Source of the DNA: Bacteriovoracaceae bacterium
GTDB taxonomy: Bacteria > Bdellovibrionota > UBA1018
DNA: 5,125 nt
NCBI GenBank assembly: GCA_947500275.1
Contig: CANMSW010000177.1
Location: forward strand, 1 to 5,125
Direction of reading: 5' to 3'
The notes below the pieces were generated by a model. The model worked only from the letters and a program-made list of their open reading frames with translations. It had not been told where the DNA came from and did not search any database. The position numbers were made by a program, and so were the translations under genes. Shown here piece by piece: positions 1 to 5,125 of the stretch (the stretch's first letter is position 1; every line of letters starts with the position of its first letter).

Positions 1-261
1 AACGTTCAGGGAGTGACCGGCCTTGCGGAGGCCGAAATCATTGTCGAGTGCGATACTGCCGAAACTTGTGAGTGGATCGATCAATCTCTCCCGGCGGTCC
101 GGCATCAAGTGACGATCGCACTCACAGAGGTCAATCGCGATGAGTTGATTAATCGCGACGGGAAGCGCCGACTTCGAAAGGCGATCGTCGATCGCTTAAA
201 TCAGCTGCTTCCCCATGGCCGCGTGCTCAATGCCTACTTTGGTCGATTGATGATCGACTGA
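1..261 (+). CDS. fliL: FliL-family flagellar basal-body-associated protein, C-terminal part (5' end cut by window)
   Basis: The frame is open from base 1 (codons for NVQG come before the first GTG at 13) and stops with TGA at 259-261, so this is the last 86 residues of a longer protein. The visible part has the FliL C-terminal pattern: a beta-strand (AEIIVECDT), a helix ending LPAVRHQVTIAL, the segment DGKRRLRKAIVDRLNQLL, then a short strand before a terminal aromatic/hydrophobic end (NAYFGRLMID). This corresponds to the family's 'G+..L+..l...iN..L..g.V..vyF..fv.Q' ending. FliL proteins are single-pass inner-membrane proteins whose periplasmic domain sits around the flagellar stator and supports torque. 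The membrane segment would lie upstream of the window. No other flagellar gene is visible, so it could be a FliL paralogue outside a flagellar operon. The GTG at 13 is an internal codon, not a start. The gene converges on the activator gene, with 9 bp between the stops. Confidence 0.68.
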   Translation, partial: NVQGVTGLAEAEIIVECDTAETCEWIDQSLPAVRHQVTIALTEVNRDELINRDGKRRLRKAIVDRLNQLLPHGRVLNAYFGRLMID

Positions 262-270
262 TCAGGTGAT

Positions 271-1851
271 CTACTCGAATTCTTCATCCGCATTCTTTTT
301 CAATCCACTTCTTGATCTTGGAATTCTGAGTCTTCGAATTCGCTCGCAGAGGGTACTTCGGGCAATCCCAAGGCGCCTGGCGGCCAAACTGCGATTTCCT
401 TCTGCGGCTTTCAAAGCTCGCAAAATCATCACGCGCTCCATATCTTTTAGGGTCACGCAGCCCTCGAGGGGCTGATGATCGGACTTCGAACGTAAGAGGA
501 TGTCTGGGTTTTCGAGTAGGGCAGACTCTTCACTGAGCCAGCTAAAGGCTTCTCTCCCGAGGAATGTGCGTTCGGGATCAGAGAGTGCCGAAGCGCGCTC
601 GATGGCATGTTTGAGTTCGCGAACATTACCTGGCCAGCGACAATTTTGAAGGACATGGACCGCTTCCGTTGTGAGGGTTCGCCCACATTCGGATGCGAAC
701 TTCCGCGCGAGAAGTTCTATATCATCAGGTCGCGACCGGAGAGTCGGGATTTCAAGCGTGACTGAGGCTAATCGAAAGTAGAGGTCCCGACGGAACTTCC
801 CTTCCTCGACCAGTGTCTTGAGAGGATGGTGAGTCGCGCACACGACTCGGACGTTTGAACGGAGGATGTGGTCCGAGCCTACGGGTCTCACTTCTCCGCT
901 TTCGAGAAAACGCAGGAGTTTGATTTGGACTTCCGCGGGTAAATCCCCGATTTCATCTAAGAAAAGGGTGCCCTGGTTGGCTTGCATGAGGGCGCCGCGG
1001 CGAGACTGTTCAGCGCCGGTGAAGGCGCCCCTCACATGTCCGAAGAGTTCGCTCTCCACTAATGAAAGGGAGAGTGCAGCACAATTTAAGGGTACGAACG
1101 GTCCCTCTTTTCTTGGGCTCCACGCGTGAAGGAGGTGGGCAATCACCTCTTTGCCCGTCCCTGTGTCTCCATTGATATAAACTGACAGCGGAGACTGCGC
1201 GACCCGTCTTGCTGACCAGATCAGTCCCGAGCCTGACCCCGAAACGGTCAGCCACGGGTGAGAATTGCGTGGAAACTCCGGGAGTAAAAGCTTGTCATCG
1301 CCACGGTCTTGAATCGGTTCAATCCGGAGGGTGGTTTCACCCAGGTCGACCGGTACGCCAGGCAGCATTTGCGCCTCCCGTACGCGGAGACCTCCGAGTA
1401 CCGCCGAAGGGGCGTCAGGATGGACCTTGAGCCACCAAGAGTCCCCGTCTTTTCTGATGACGGATGGGTCTTGGCTCAAATCGTGAGTCTGTGGGGTTTT
1501 CACCGCAACACTGTAGGTCGGCTCCCACATGAGCGTTCCGGTTTGCAGCGGAAGCGAATTGTCGCGAGTTTCGACGTCGATCTGAAGCGGGAAGGTGGGA
1601 TCGGGTGCAGTGCGCTTCGTGGATTCGGGCTGCCTGCGAGCGAGAAACACGAGATCTGCAGAGATACGCCCCGACCGGAGCTCGATTTGTCGCGTGTGGC
1701 CTCCGGGATCGGTGATGAGAAGCATCCAGAAAGTCTGCTTTTTGTCTTTTTTACCTCGGCTGATGGTTTTCTTAAGGGGCGATGGAAAGGCCGCACTCGA
1801 ACTTTCCGTGCTTTTTTCCTGTGGGCGAGAGGGGGGGCTTGCGAACTTCAT
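271..1851 (-). CDS. Sigma-54-dependent transcriptional activator with divergent FHA-like N-terminus, AAA+ core and Fis-type HTH
   Basis: This is a 526-residue bacterial enhancer-binding protein that would remodel sigma-54 RNA polymerase using ATP. The AAA+ core (about 199-415) is complete: Walker A GDTGTGKE at 228-235, the sigma-54-contacting GAFTGA loop at 275-280, Walker B GTLFLDEIGDL at 294-304 with Asp299/Glu300, the arginine-finger stretch FRRDLYFRL at 353-361, and the sensor II motif WPGNVREL at 406-413. A Fis-type helix-turn-helix lies at about 468-510 (GNRSLAARRLGIARSTLCERI). There is no receiver domain. Residues 41-179 instead look like a degenerate FHA domain, with LGGLRVREAQMLPG and VDLGETTLRIEP matching the end of FHA domains in similar regulators. 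I chose the ATG at 1851 because AGGAG lies 9 nt upstream. The longer start at 1926 has no ribosome site and falls inside a sigma-54 promoter. The downstream target is unknown. Confidence 0.93.
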   Translation of the reverse strand: MKFASPPSRPQEKSTESSSAAFPSPLKKTISRGKKDKKQTFWMLLITDPGGHTRQIELRSGRISADLVFLARRQPESTKRTAPDPTFPLQIDVETRDNSLPLQTGTLMWEPTYSVAVKTPQTHDLSQDPSVIRKDGDSWWLKVHPDAPSAVLGGLRVREAQMLPGVPVDLGETTLRIEPIQDRGDDKLLLPEFPRNSHPWLTVSGSGSGLIWSARRVAQSPLSVYINGDTGTGKEVIAHLLHAWSPRKEGPFVPLNCAALSLSLVESELFGHVRGAFTGAEQSRRGALMQANQGTLFLDEIGDLPAEVQIKLLRFLESGEVRPVGSDHILRSNVRVVCATHHPLKTLVEEGKFRRDLYFRLASVTLEIPTLRSRPDDIELLARKFASECGRTLTTEAVHVLQNCRWPGNVRELKHAIERASALSDPERTFLGREAFSWLSEESALLENPDILLRSKSDHQPLEGCVTLKDMERVMILRALKAAEGNRSLAARRLGIARSTLCERIRRLRIPRSRSGLKKNADEEFE

Positions 1852-1860
1852 AAACTGCGA

Positions 1861-1865
1861 CTCCT
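1861..1865 (-). promoter_or_regulatory. Ribosome-binding site deciding the start of the sigma-54 activator gene
   Basis: The minus strand reads AGGAG, then a 9-nt spacer, then ATG at 1851-1849. The upstream in-frame ATG at 1926-1924 is preceded by a pyrimidine-rich stretch (ATTTACCCTCTTGGCAC) with no Shine-Dalgarno match. This site therefore supports the shorter 526-residue protein over the 551-residue reading. Confidence 0.8.
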
Positions 1866-1886
1866 GACTTTTTGAGTGGATTTGCC

Positions 1887-1901
1887 TCGAGCTCAGCTCG
1901 A
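1887..1901. repeat. Perfect 15-bp palindrome in the leader of the activator gene
   Basis: The sequence TCGAGCTCAGCTCGA has 7-bp arms around a single central base. It lies between the predicted transcription start (about 1906) and the ribosome site at 1861-1865, roughly +6 to +20 on the minus-strand transcript. It could be an operator for a dimeric regulator or a small RNA hairpin. A hairpin would need a loop larger than one base, which shortens the stem. It has no downstream T-run, so it is not an intrinsic terminator. Function is inferred from position only. Confidence 0.4.
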
Positions 1902-1916
1902 AGCAGGGGGCCAAAC

Positions 1917-1932
1917 AGCAACTCATGTGCCA
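1917..1932 (-). promoter_or_regulatory. Sigma-54 (-24/-12) promoter for the activator gene
   Basis: On the minus strand the sequence is TGGCAC-ATGAG-TTGCT. This matches the sigma-54 consensus TGGCACR-N4-TTGCW at all specified positions, with the required 10 bases between the GG of the -24 element and the GC of the -12 element. Taking the C of GC (1918) as -12 puts the transcript start near 1906, giving a leader of about 55 nt before the ATG at 1851. It lies in the only sizeable intergenic region of the window and points at a sigma-54 activator gene, so autoactivation or activation by another sigma-54 activator is likely. The match is direct observation; its use in vivo is inferred. Confidence 0.82.
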
Positions 1933-1984
1933 AGAGGGTAAATCGAAGTGGCCAAGAACCCAGTGTGGCCGGTAATCTCACTGC

Positions 1985-2596
1985 ATGCCGGGATCGCATT
2001 TGCTTACGATGGGGAATGAAGAACAGATTCGGGACGCACTCAACGGTGACTTCCTGAAAGGTCGGGGTGAACCACGCGTAGCGATGGTCGGACGATCGAA
2101 CGTCGGGAAAAGCTCCCTGATCAACGCTTTGCTTGGGGGGCGTTTGGCTCAAGTCAGTAAAGAGCCAGGTAAAACGCGACTCCTCCATTTTTATCACTGG
2201 CCTGAGACCAAGCGGATTGTCGCTGATTTACCGGGATACGGATACGCTCGCGCCTCGGCCGAGGATCGTAACCGCTGGGCCGCGTTCATTCAAACCTATA
2301 TACAAAGTGACGAGGGACTCGAAAGGGCGCTCGTTTTGGTCGATGCCCGCCATGGCCCAACCGAATTGGACCTCGAGGCCATTCGCTTTCTCCAGGAAGA
2401 AGGAGTGCCCCTTCATCTTGTTTTTTCGAAATGGGATACTTTGAAGACTCAGTCTGAGCGGGCACGTCGCCAAAAAGAAGGGGCTGCTGCATTGCAAGCA
2501 CTTCGGATGGCCCCCACTCAAGCAAGCTGGGTCTCGAGTGAAACGGGATATGGGTTGAGGGAACTCACCCGACTCGTTTCGACGGCGTTGGAGTGA
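1985..2596 (+). CDS. engB: Ribosome biogenesis GTP-binding protein EngB (YihA/YsxC family)
   Basis: This 203-residue TRAFAC-class GTPase fits the usual family length of about 195-210. EngB acts in the cytoplasm in late assembly of the large ribosomal subunit and is essential in many bacteria. The motifs are in order: G1 GRSNVGKS at 36-43, switch I with SKEPGKTR at 58-65 (Thr64 as the G2 threonine), G3 DLPGYGYA at 81-88, the family-typical DARHGPTELD at 120-129, G4 SKWD at 148-151, and a G5-like SSETGYG at 184-190. The serine in G4 replaces the more usual Thr/Asn. The N-terminus before G1 is slightly unlike the common 'F..SA....LP' pattern. The start is uncertain: an in-frame stop lies at 1973-1975, ATG codons lie at 1985 and 2009, and neither has a strong ribosome site. 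No clear sigma-70 promoter was found in 1852-1984. The gene is divergent from the activator gene and 16 bp upstream of ldcA. Confidence 0.93.
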   Translation: MPGSHLLTMGNEEQIRDALNGDFLKGRGEPRVAMVGRSNVGKSSLINALLGGRLAQVSKEPGKTRLLHFYHWPETKRIVADLPGYGYARASAEDRNRWAAFIQTYIQSDEGLERALVLVDARHGPTELDLEAIRFLQEEGVPLHLVFSKWDTLKTQSERARRQKEGAAALQALRMAPTQASWVSSETGYGLRELTRLVSTALE

Positions 2597-2605
2597 ACTG
2601 TCTTC

Positions 2606-2610
2606 GGGGA
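2606..2610 (+). promoter_or_regulatory. Ribosome-binding site of ldcA
   Basis: GGGGA lies between the engB stop (2594-2596) and the paired ATG codons at 2613 and 2616. The spacer is 2 nt to the first ATG and 5 nt to the second, so initiation at 2616 is at least as plausible as at 2613. This changes the protein by one methionine only. Confidence 0.6.
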
Positions 2611-2612
2611 CG

Positions 2613-3677
2613 ATGATGAATTCACGAAAATCGAGAAAAGAAAAAAAAGCGCCCGAATCTCGACCCTTCACGATCGGAATCACGGCCACCTCTGCGTGCG
2701 TGCCGCAATTCGAGCTCGAGCTTGGGGTGGGACGGCTTCGAGACGCCGGGTTCGAAGTGAAAATTCATCCCGTCGTTTCTAAACACCATCGTTTTTTTGC
2801 GGGCACAGATGAACAGCGTACGGCTGCTTTTGCTGAGTTTGCCTGCGATCCAGAGATCGATGCAATCTGGTGCGCGAGGGGTGGCTACGGTGCGGCCCGC
2901 GTGATTGAAGGCGTGGAGAAGTTACGCGGGGTTCGGCCAGGAAAAGTGCTCCTCGGGTATTCGGATGTGACGGCACTTCTGGATTTTACGCGAGAAAAAT
3001 GGGGCTGGCACTCGATTCACTCCCCGATGCCGGGCACGCGGGAATTTTCACTGCTACCGGAAGAAGACTTCCAAAGTCTGATCGAGGTGGTGAGCGCCTT
3101 TGCTGAGAAAAAAAAGAGTCAAATTCCCGGGCTTTCACATCGCCTCAACTATATTGGAAAGGTCAGACCCAAGACGACGATCATCGCCCCCCTCGTGGGT
3201 GGAAATATGACTGTCTGGGATACCCTCGTGGGCACCCGCTATCAGGGTAAAGCGGCGGGACGAATCGTTTTTTTCGAAGATGTAACTGAAGCCTGGTATC
3301 GGATCGATCGGATGTTGAACCACCTTCGGACGACGGGTGCTTTGAAGGGGGCAAAGGCCTTGGTACTCGGATCCTGGTCCGATTGTAGCGATTCGGCGAT
3401 GAAAGTCTTGGCTGCACCCGTTCCTGCTGATTTGCCAATCAAGGAAGCCTTGAGAGATCCTGCAAAGTTTGAATTGCCACTGAAGCCGCTGCGTCCTACA
3501 TACGAGTCGGATCACCTTCTAAAGGAAATTTTCGCAGAGTTTTCAGAAAAAACCGGAATCCCGGTCGCGATGGGTGTTCCCGCGGGGCACGGTCCTCGAT
3601 ATGCACCCCTTCCCTTAGGGCGGAAGTGGCGATTGGACCGCCTAGGCCGCCTGACGTTGGTTGATCGAAAGCTGTAA
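2613..3677 (+). CDS. ldcA: L,D-carboxypeptidase, peptidase family S66 (LdcA/MccF type)
   Basis: This 354-residue serine peptidase is predicted to remove the terminal D-alanine from murein tetrapeptides in the cytoplasm during peptidoglycan recycling. The S66 signatures are all present: RGGYG at 89-93, the nucleophile motif GYSDVTAL with Ser117, LVGGNMT at 194-200 followed by WDTLVGT, the FEDVTEAWYRIDRML segment with candidate catalytic Glu222, and GVPAGHG with His326. The Ser/Glu/His triad is therefore intact. No signal peptide is visible. The N-terminus is instead a basic tail (residues 1-18, seven Lys/Arg) before the first core strand FTIGITATS. The family is about 300-350 residues long. 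MccF-type immunity proteins share the fold, but no microcin genes are nearby, so cell-wall recycling is more likely. The gene probably shares a transcript with engB, and its 3' end overlaps the convergent kinase gene by 36 bp. An A8 run at 2641-2648 lies near the start. Confidence 0.9.
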   Translation: MMNSRKSRKEKKAPESRPFTIGITATSACVPQFELELGVGRLRDAGFEVKIHPVVSKHHRFFAGTDEQRTAAFAEFACDPEIDAIWCARGGYGAARVIEGVEKLRGVRPGKVLLGYSDVTALLDFTREKWGWHSIHSPMPGTREFSLLPEEDFQSLIEVVSAFAEKKKSQIPGLSHRLNYIGKVRPKTTIIAPLVGGNMTVWDTLVGTRYQGKAAGRIVFFEDVTEAWYRIDRMLNHLRTTGALKGAKALVLGSWSDCSDSAMKVLAAPVPADLPIKEALRDPAKFELPLKPLRPTYESDHLLKEIFAEFSEKTGIPVAMGVPAGHGPRYAPLPLGRKWRLDRLGRLTLVDRKL

Positions 3678-5125
3678 TTCCTTCGGGCATTCCACGATGA
3701 AGGTCGTGCCCTTCCCGGGGATGGATCGCATACGAATAATGCCTTGTTGAGCACGCACGATTTCTCGAGTCAAAAACAGTCCGAGCCCCATGCCAGGAAA
3801 AACGTTACGGTCTGCGGTCTGGTTGAAGCGATCGAAGACTTGAGTCTGTTTTTCTATTGGAATTCCGATCCCTTGATCCTCAACAAATAGTCGCCAGTGG
3901 GTCTGAGTCGAGTCGAGCTTCACAGAGACCGGCATCCCTTTTCCATACTTGGCGGCATTTGAAAGCAGGTTCTGAAAAACTTGCTGAATCCGGTCAGGAT
4001 CGACTTCCGCCTCGATCGAATCCGTGATGTCCATCGAGAGACTGCAGCCCGCTTCCTGAAAGACACCGACGAATTTGTCCAAAGTGCTCTTTAAGAGGTC
4101 GGTGATATTAACCCTTTTTGAGTGATGAAAATCAAAGCCACCTGAATCAATCTTCGTGACATCAAGGAGATGGTCGATCAAACGGGTCAGTCGTCGAGTT
4201 TCTTCAACTGCGTTCGTGAAGAGGTCCATGGGAATCACTTTTCTCTGCTCGGAGGGGATGATGCTACTTTTGCGAAGCGCGAGCTCCAAAGAAAGCTGAA
4301 GTGCCATGATAGGTGTTTTTAACTCATGGGCGGCCATCTTCAAAAAATAGTCACGGATTTCGACTAAGCGTTCCGCTTCCTTTCTTGCCGCGGCTTCTTG
4401 AGCGACGGCCAGACGTTCGACTTCAAGCTGATTTCGTGCGGTGATGTCTTCGGAGATGGAGAGGATCCAGTTCAAGTGTTGGTTATCTCCAAAGAGGGGG
4501 ATTTTCCGCGTGTGCAGAAGTACCTTTCCGCGATTCGCTGACTCGAACTCCTCGTCTGGAACATCCCGCAGTGCTCCCCCTCGAAGGGTAATTTCGTCGT
4601 CGAGCTGTCTTTTTTTCCAGGTGGCTTCTTGGAGGAACTCTTTTTCATGATGACCCACGAGTTCCTCGCGCTGTTTCCCCAAAAGCTCTTCTGCAGCTCG
4701 GTTGACTCGGGTGTATTTCAGATCTTCAGCGTTTTTTACGATGATCATGTCCGGGATATTTTCGAAGAGGGTGTTCGCAAATTGCTCACTGGCGGCCAGC
4801 TCGCGGGTTCTTTTTGCAACTCGAGTCTCGAGTTCGTTGTGAATCAGGCGGCTTTCTTCTTGCTGGGAATTTACGGCATAGCCGATGATGCCGAAGAAGA
4901 TATTGAAGAGGCTGCCTAAAGCAATTCGGACATCCAGCGGCAGATTGTGAAAGGGGCCCATCCCTCCTTCGCTCGCGACGAAAGTACCTATCGAAAGCAG
5001 GGCTAAGCAGAGCGCATTGACTGCCGCTGGGAACCGAAACGCAGACCAGAATATAGGAATGGCCATGAGAAAATGTGCCGCAAAGTGCTGGGCGCGAGCG
5101 TAAATGTTCGTTTCCTCAAGAAGCT
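3642..5125 (-). CDS. Membrane sensor histidine kinase, MASE1-like/PAS/HisKA/HATPase (N-terminus cut by window)
   Basis: The frame is open through the right edge: upstream of the ATG at 5066 it still reads LLEETNIYARAQHFAAHFL. The gene therefore continues beyond the window, and the ATG is probably internal. Counting from that ATG, residues 1-65 hold hydrophobic segments with FWSAFRF and GMGPF, matching the end of a MASE1-type membrane sensor. A coiled coil follows (68-95), then a PAS domain with its C-terminal cap (about 96-212, ending ISEDITARNQ) and a short linker helix. HisKA has MAAHELKTPI with phospho-acceptor His247. The ATPase has the N box QQVFQNLLSNAAKYG (361-375), G1 DQGIGI (397-402) and G2 GMGLGL (425-430). 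All catalytic motifs are intact. No receiver domain is fused, and no response regulator lies nearby. The signal sensed is unknown. The last 36 bp overlap the end of ldcA on the opposite strand. Confidence 0.92.
   Translation of the reverse strand, partial: LLEETNIYARAQHFAAHFLMAIPIFWSAFRFPAAVNALCLALLSIGTFVASEGGMGPFHNLPLDVRIALGSLFNIFFGIIGYAVNSQQEESRLIHNELETRVAKRTRELAASEQFANTLFENIPDMIIVKNAEDLKYTRVNRAAEELLGKQREELVGHHEKEFLQEATWKKRQLDDEITLRGGALRDVPDEEFESANRGKVLLHTRKIPLFGDNQHLNWILSISEDITARNQLEVERLAVAQEAAARKEAERLVEIRDYFLKMAAHELKTPIMALQLSLELALRKSSIIPSEQRKVIPMDLFTNAVEETRRLTRLIDHLLDVTKIDSGGFDFHHSKRVNITDLLKSTLDKFVGVFQEAGCSLSMDITDSIEAEVDPDRIQQVFQNLLSNAAKYGKGMPVSVKLDSTQTHWRLFVEDQGIGIPIEKQTQVFDRFNQTADRNVFPGMGLGLFLTREIVRAQQGIIRMRSIPGKGTTFIVECPKELQLSINQRQAA

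Noticed and set aside
251..264. TGATC-GACT-GATCA inverted repeat at the fliL stop as a terminator
   Set aside because: Only five base pairs, AT-rich, and no following T-run.
1309..1875. 188-codon open frame on the + strand
   Set aside because: It lies wholly antisense to the N-terminal half of the activator gene, has no recognisable domain, and the opposite strand encodes a protein with clear family motifs.
1937..1975. Direct repeats GTGGCC (1948 and 1965) and GGTAA (1937 and 1971) upstream of the sigma-54 promoter as activator binding sites
   Set aside because: The units are very short, lie only about 30-70 bp upstream of the start, closer than typical enhancer sites, and have no dyad symmetry.
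1852..1984. Sigma-70 promoter for engB
   Set aside because: The best candidates for -10 (TAATCT at 1973, TAAATC at 1939) match only about half the consensus and lack a paired -35, so no call was made.
1772..2197. 141-codon open frame on the - strand spanning the intergenic region
   Set aside because: It overlaps the activator start, the sigma-54 promoter and the EngB G1 region. It has no family resemblance, so it is a shadow frame.
2228..2689. 153-codon open frame on the - strand
   Set aside because: It is antisense to the conserved part of engB and the start of ldcA, with no motif of its own.
3135..3515. 126-codon open frame on the - strand
   Set aside because: It is antisense to the catalytic half of ldcA and its composition reads as complement of coding sequence.
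3685..3711. Hairpin (GGG...CACGA...TCGTG...CCC) after the ldcA stop as a terminator
   Set aside because: The stem is interrupted, there is no T-run after it, and it lies in conserved coding sequence of the kinase ATPase domain.
4629..4919. 96-codon open frame on the + strand
   Set aside because: It is antisense to the PAS and coiled-coil part of the kinase gene; no supporting start signal or domain.
5064..5066. ATG as the start of the histidine kinase
   Set aside because: The frame stays open upstream to the window edge and the first residues are already in the middle of a MASE1-like membrane domain, so this is most likely an internal methionine.

Overview
This 5.1-kb window has about 53% G+C by eye. 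It is densely coding and holds five genes, two of them cut by the window edges. The mix is a FliL-like flagellar protein, a sigma-54 activator with an FHA-like N-terminus, EngB, a peptidase S66 L,D-carboxypeptidase and a MASE1/PAS histidine kinase. It would fit a motile Gram-negative bacterium of the former Deltaproteobacteria, such as Bdellovibrionota or Myxococcota. That placement is an inference from gene content only, because no marker here fixes the taxon.

Layout: (1) positions 1-261, + strand, are the 3' end of a FliL-family gene. (2) Positions 271-1851, - strand, encode a complete sigma-54-dependent transcriptional activator, convergent with fliL and only 9 bp from it. (3) Positions 1852-1984 are the only real intergenic region. 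On the minus strand it carries an excellent -24/-12 sigma-54 promoter at 1917-1932, a 15-bp palindrome at 1887-1901 in the predicted leader, and an AGGAG ribosome-binding site at 1861-1865, all reading into the activator gene. (4) Positions 1985-2596 (+) are engB and 2613-3677 (+) are ldcA. They are 16 bp apart and probably co-transcribed. (5) Positions 3642-5125 (-) are the C-terminal part of a membrane-anchored sensor histidine kinase. Its 3' end overlaps the end of ldcA by 36 bp, and its reading frame stays open through the right edge.

How they work together: engB (ribosome assembly) and ldcA (murein tetrapeptide trimming during recycling) look like a housekeeping pair. The activator is the main regulatory story. 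A gene for a sigma-54 activator that is itself preceded by a near-consensus sigma-54 promoter suggests autoregulation or a cascade of sigma-54 activators. FliL lies next to it, but nothing in the window shows that the activator controls flagella. The kinase has no response-regulator partner in view.

I found no clearly novel multi-gene system. There are no mobile elements, CRISPR arrays, tRNAs or rRNAs. The most useful observations are the sigma-54 promoter, the start-site correction it forces on the activator gene, and the activator's divergent FHA-like sensor region.
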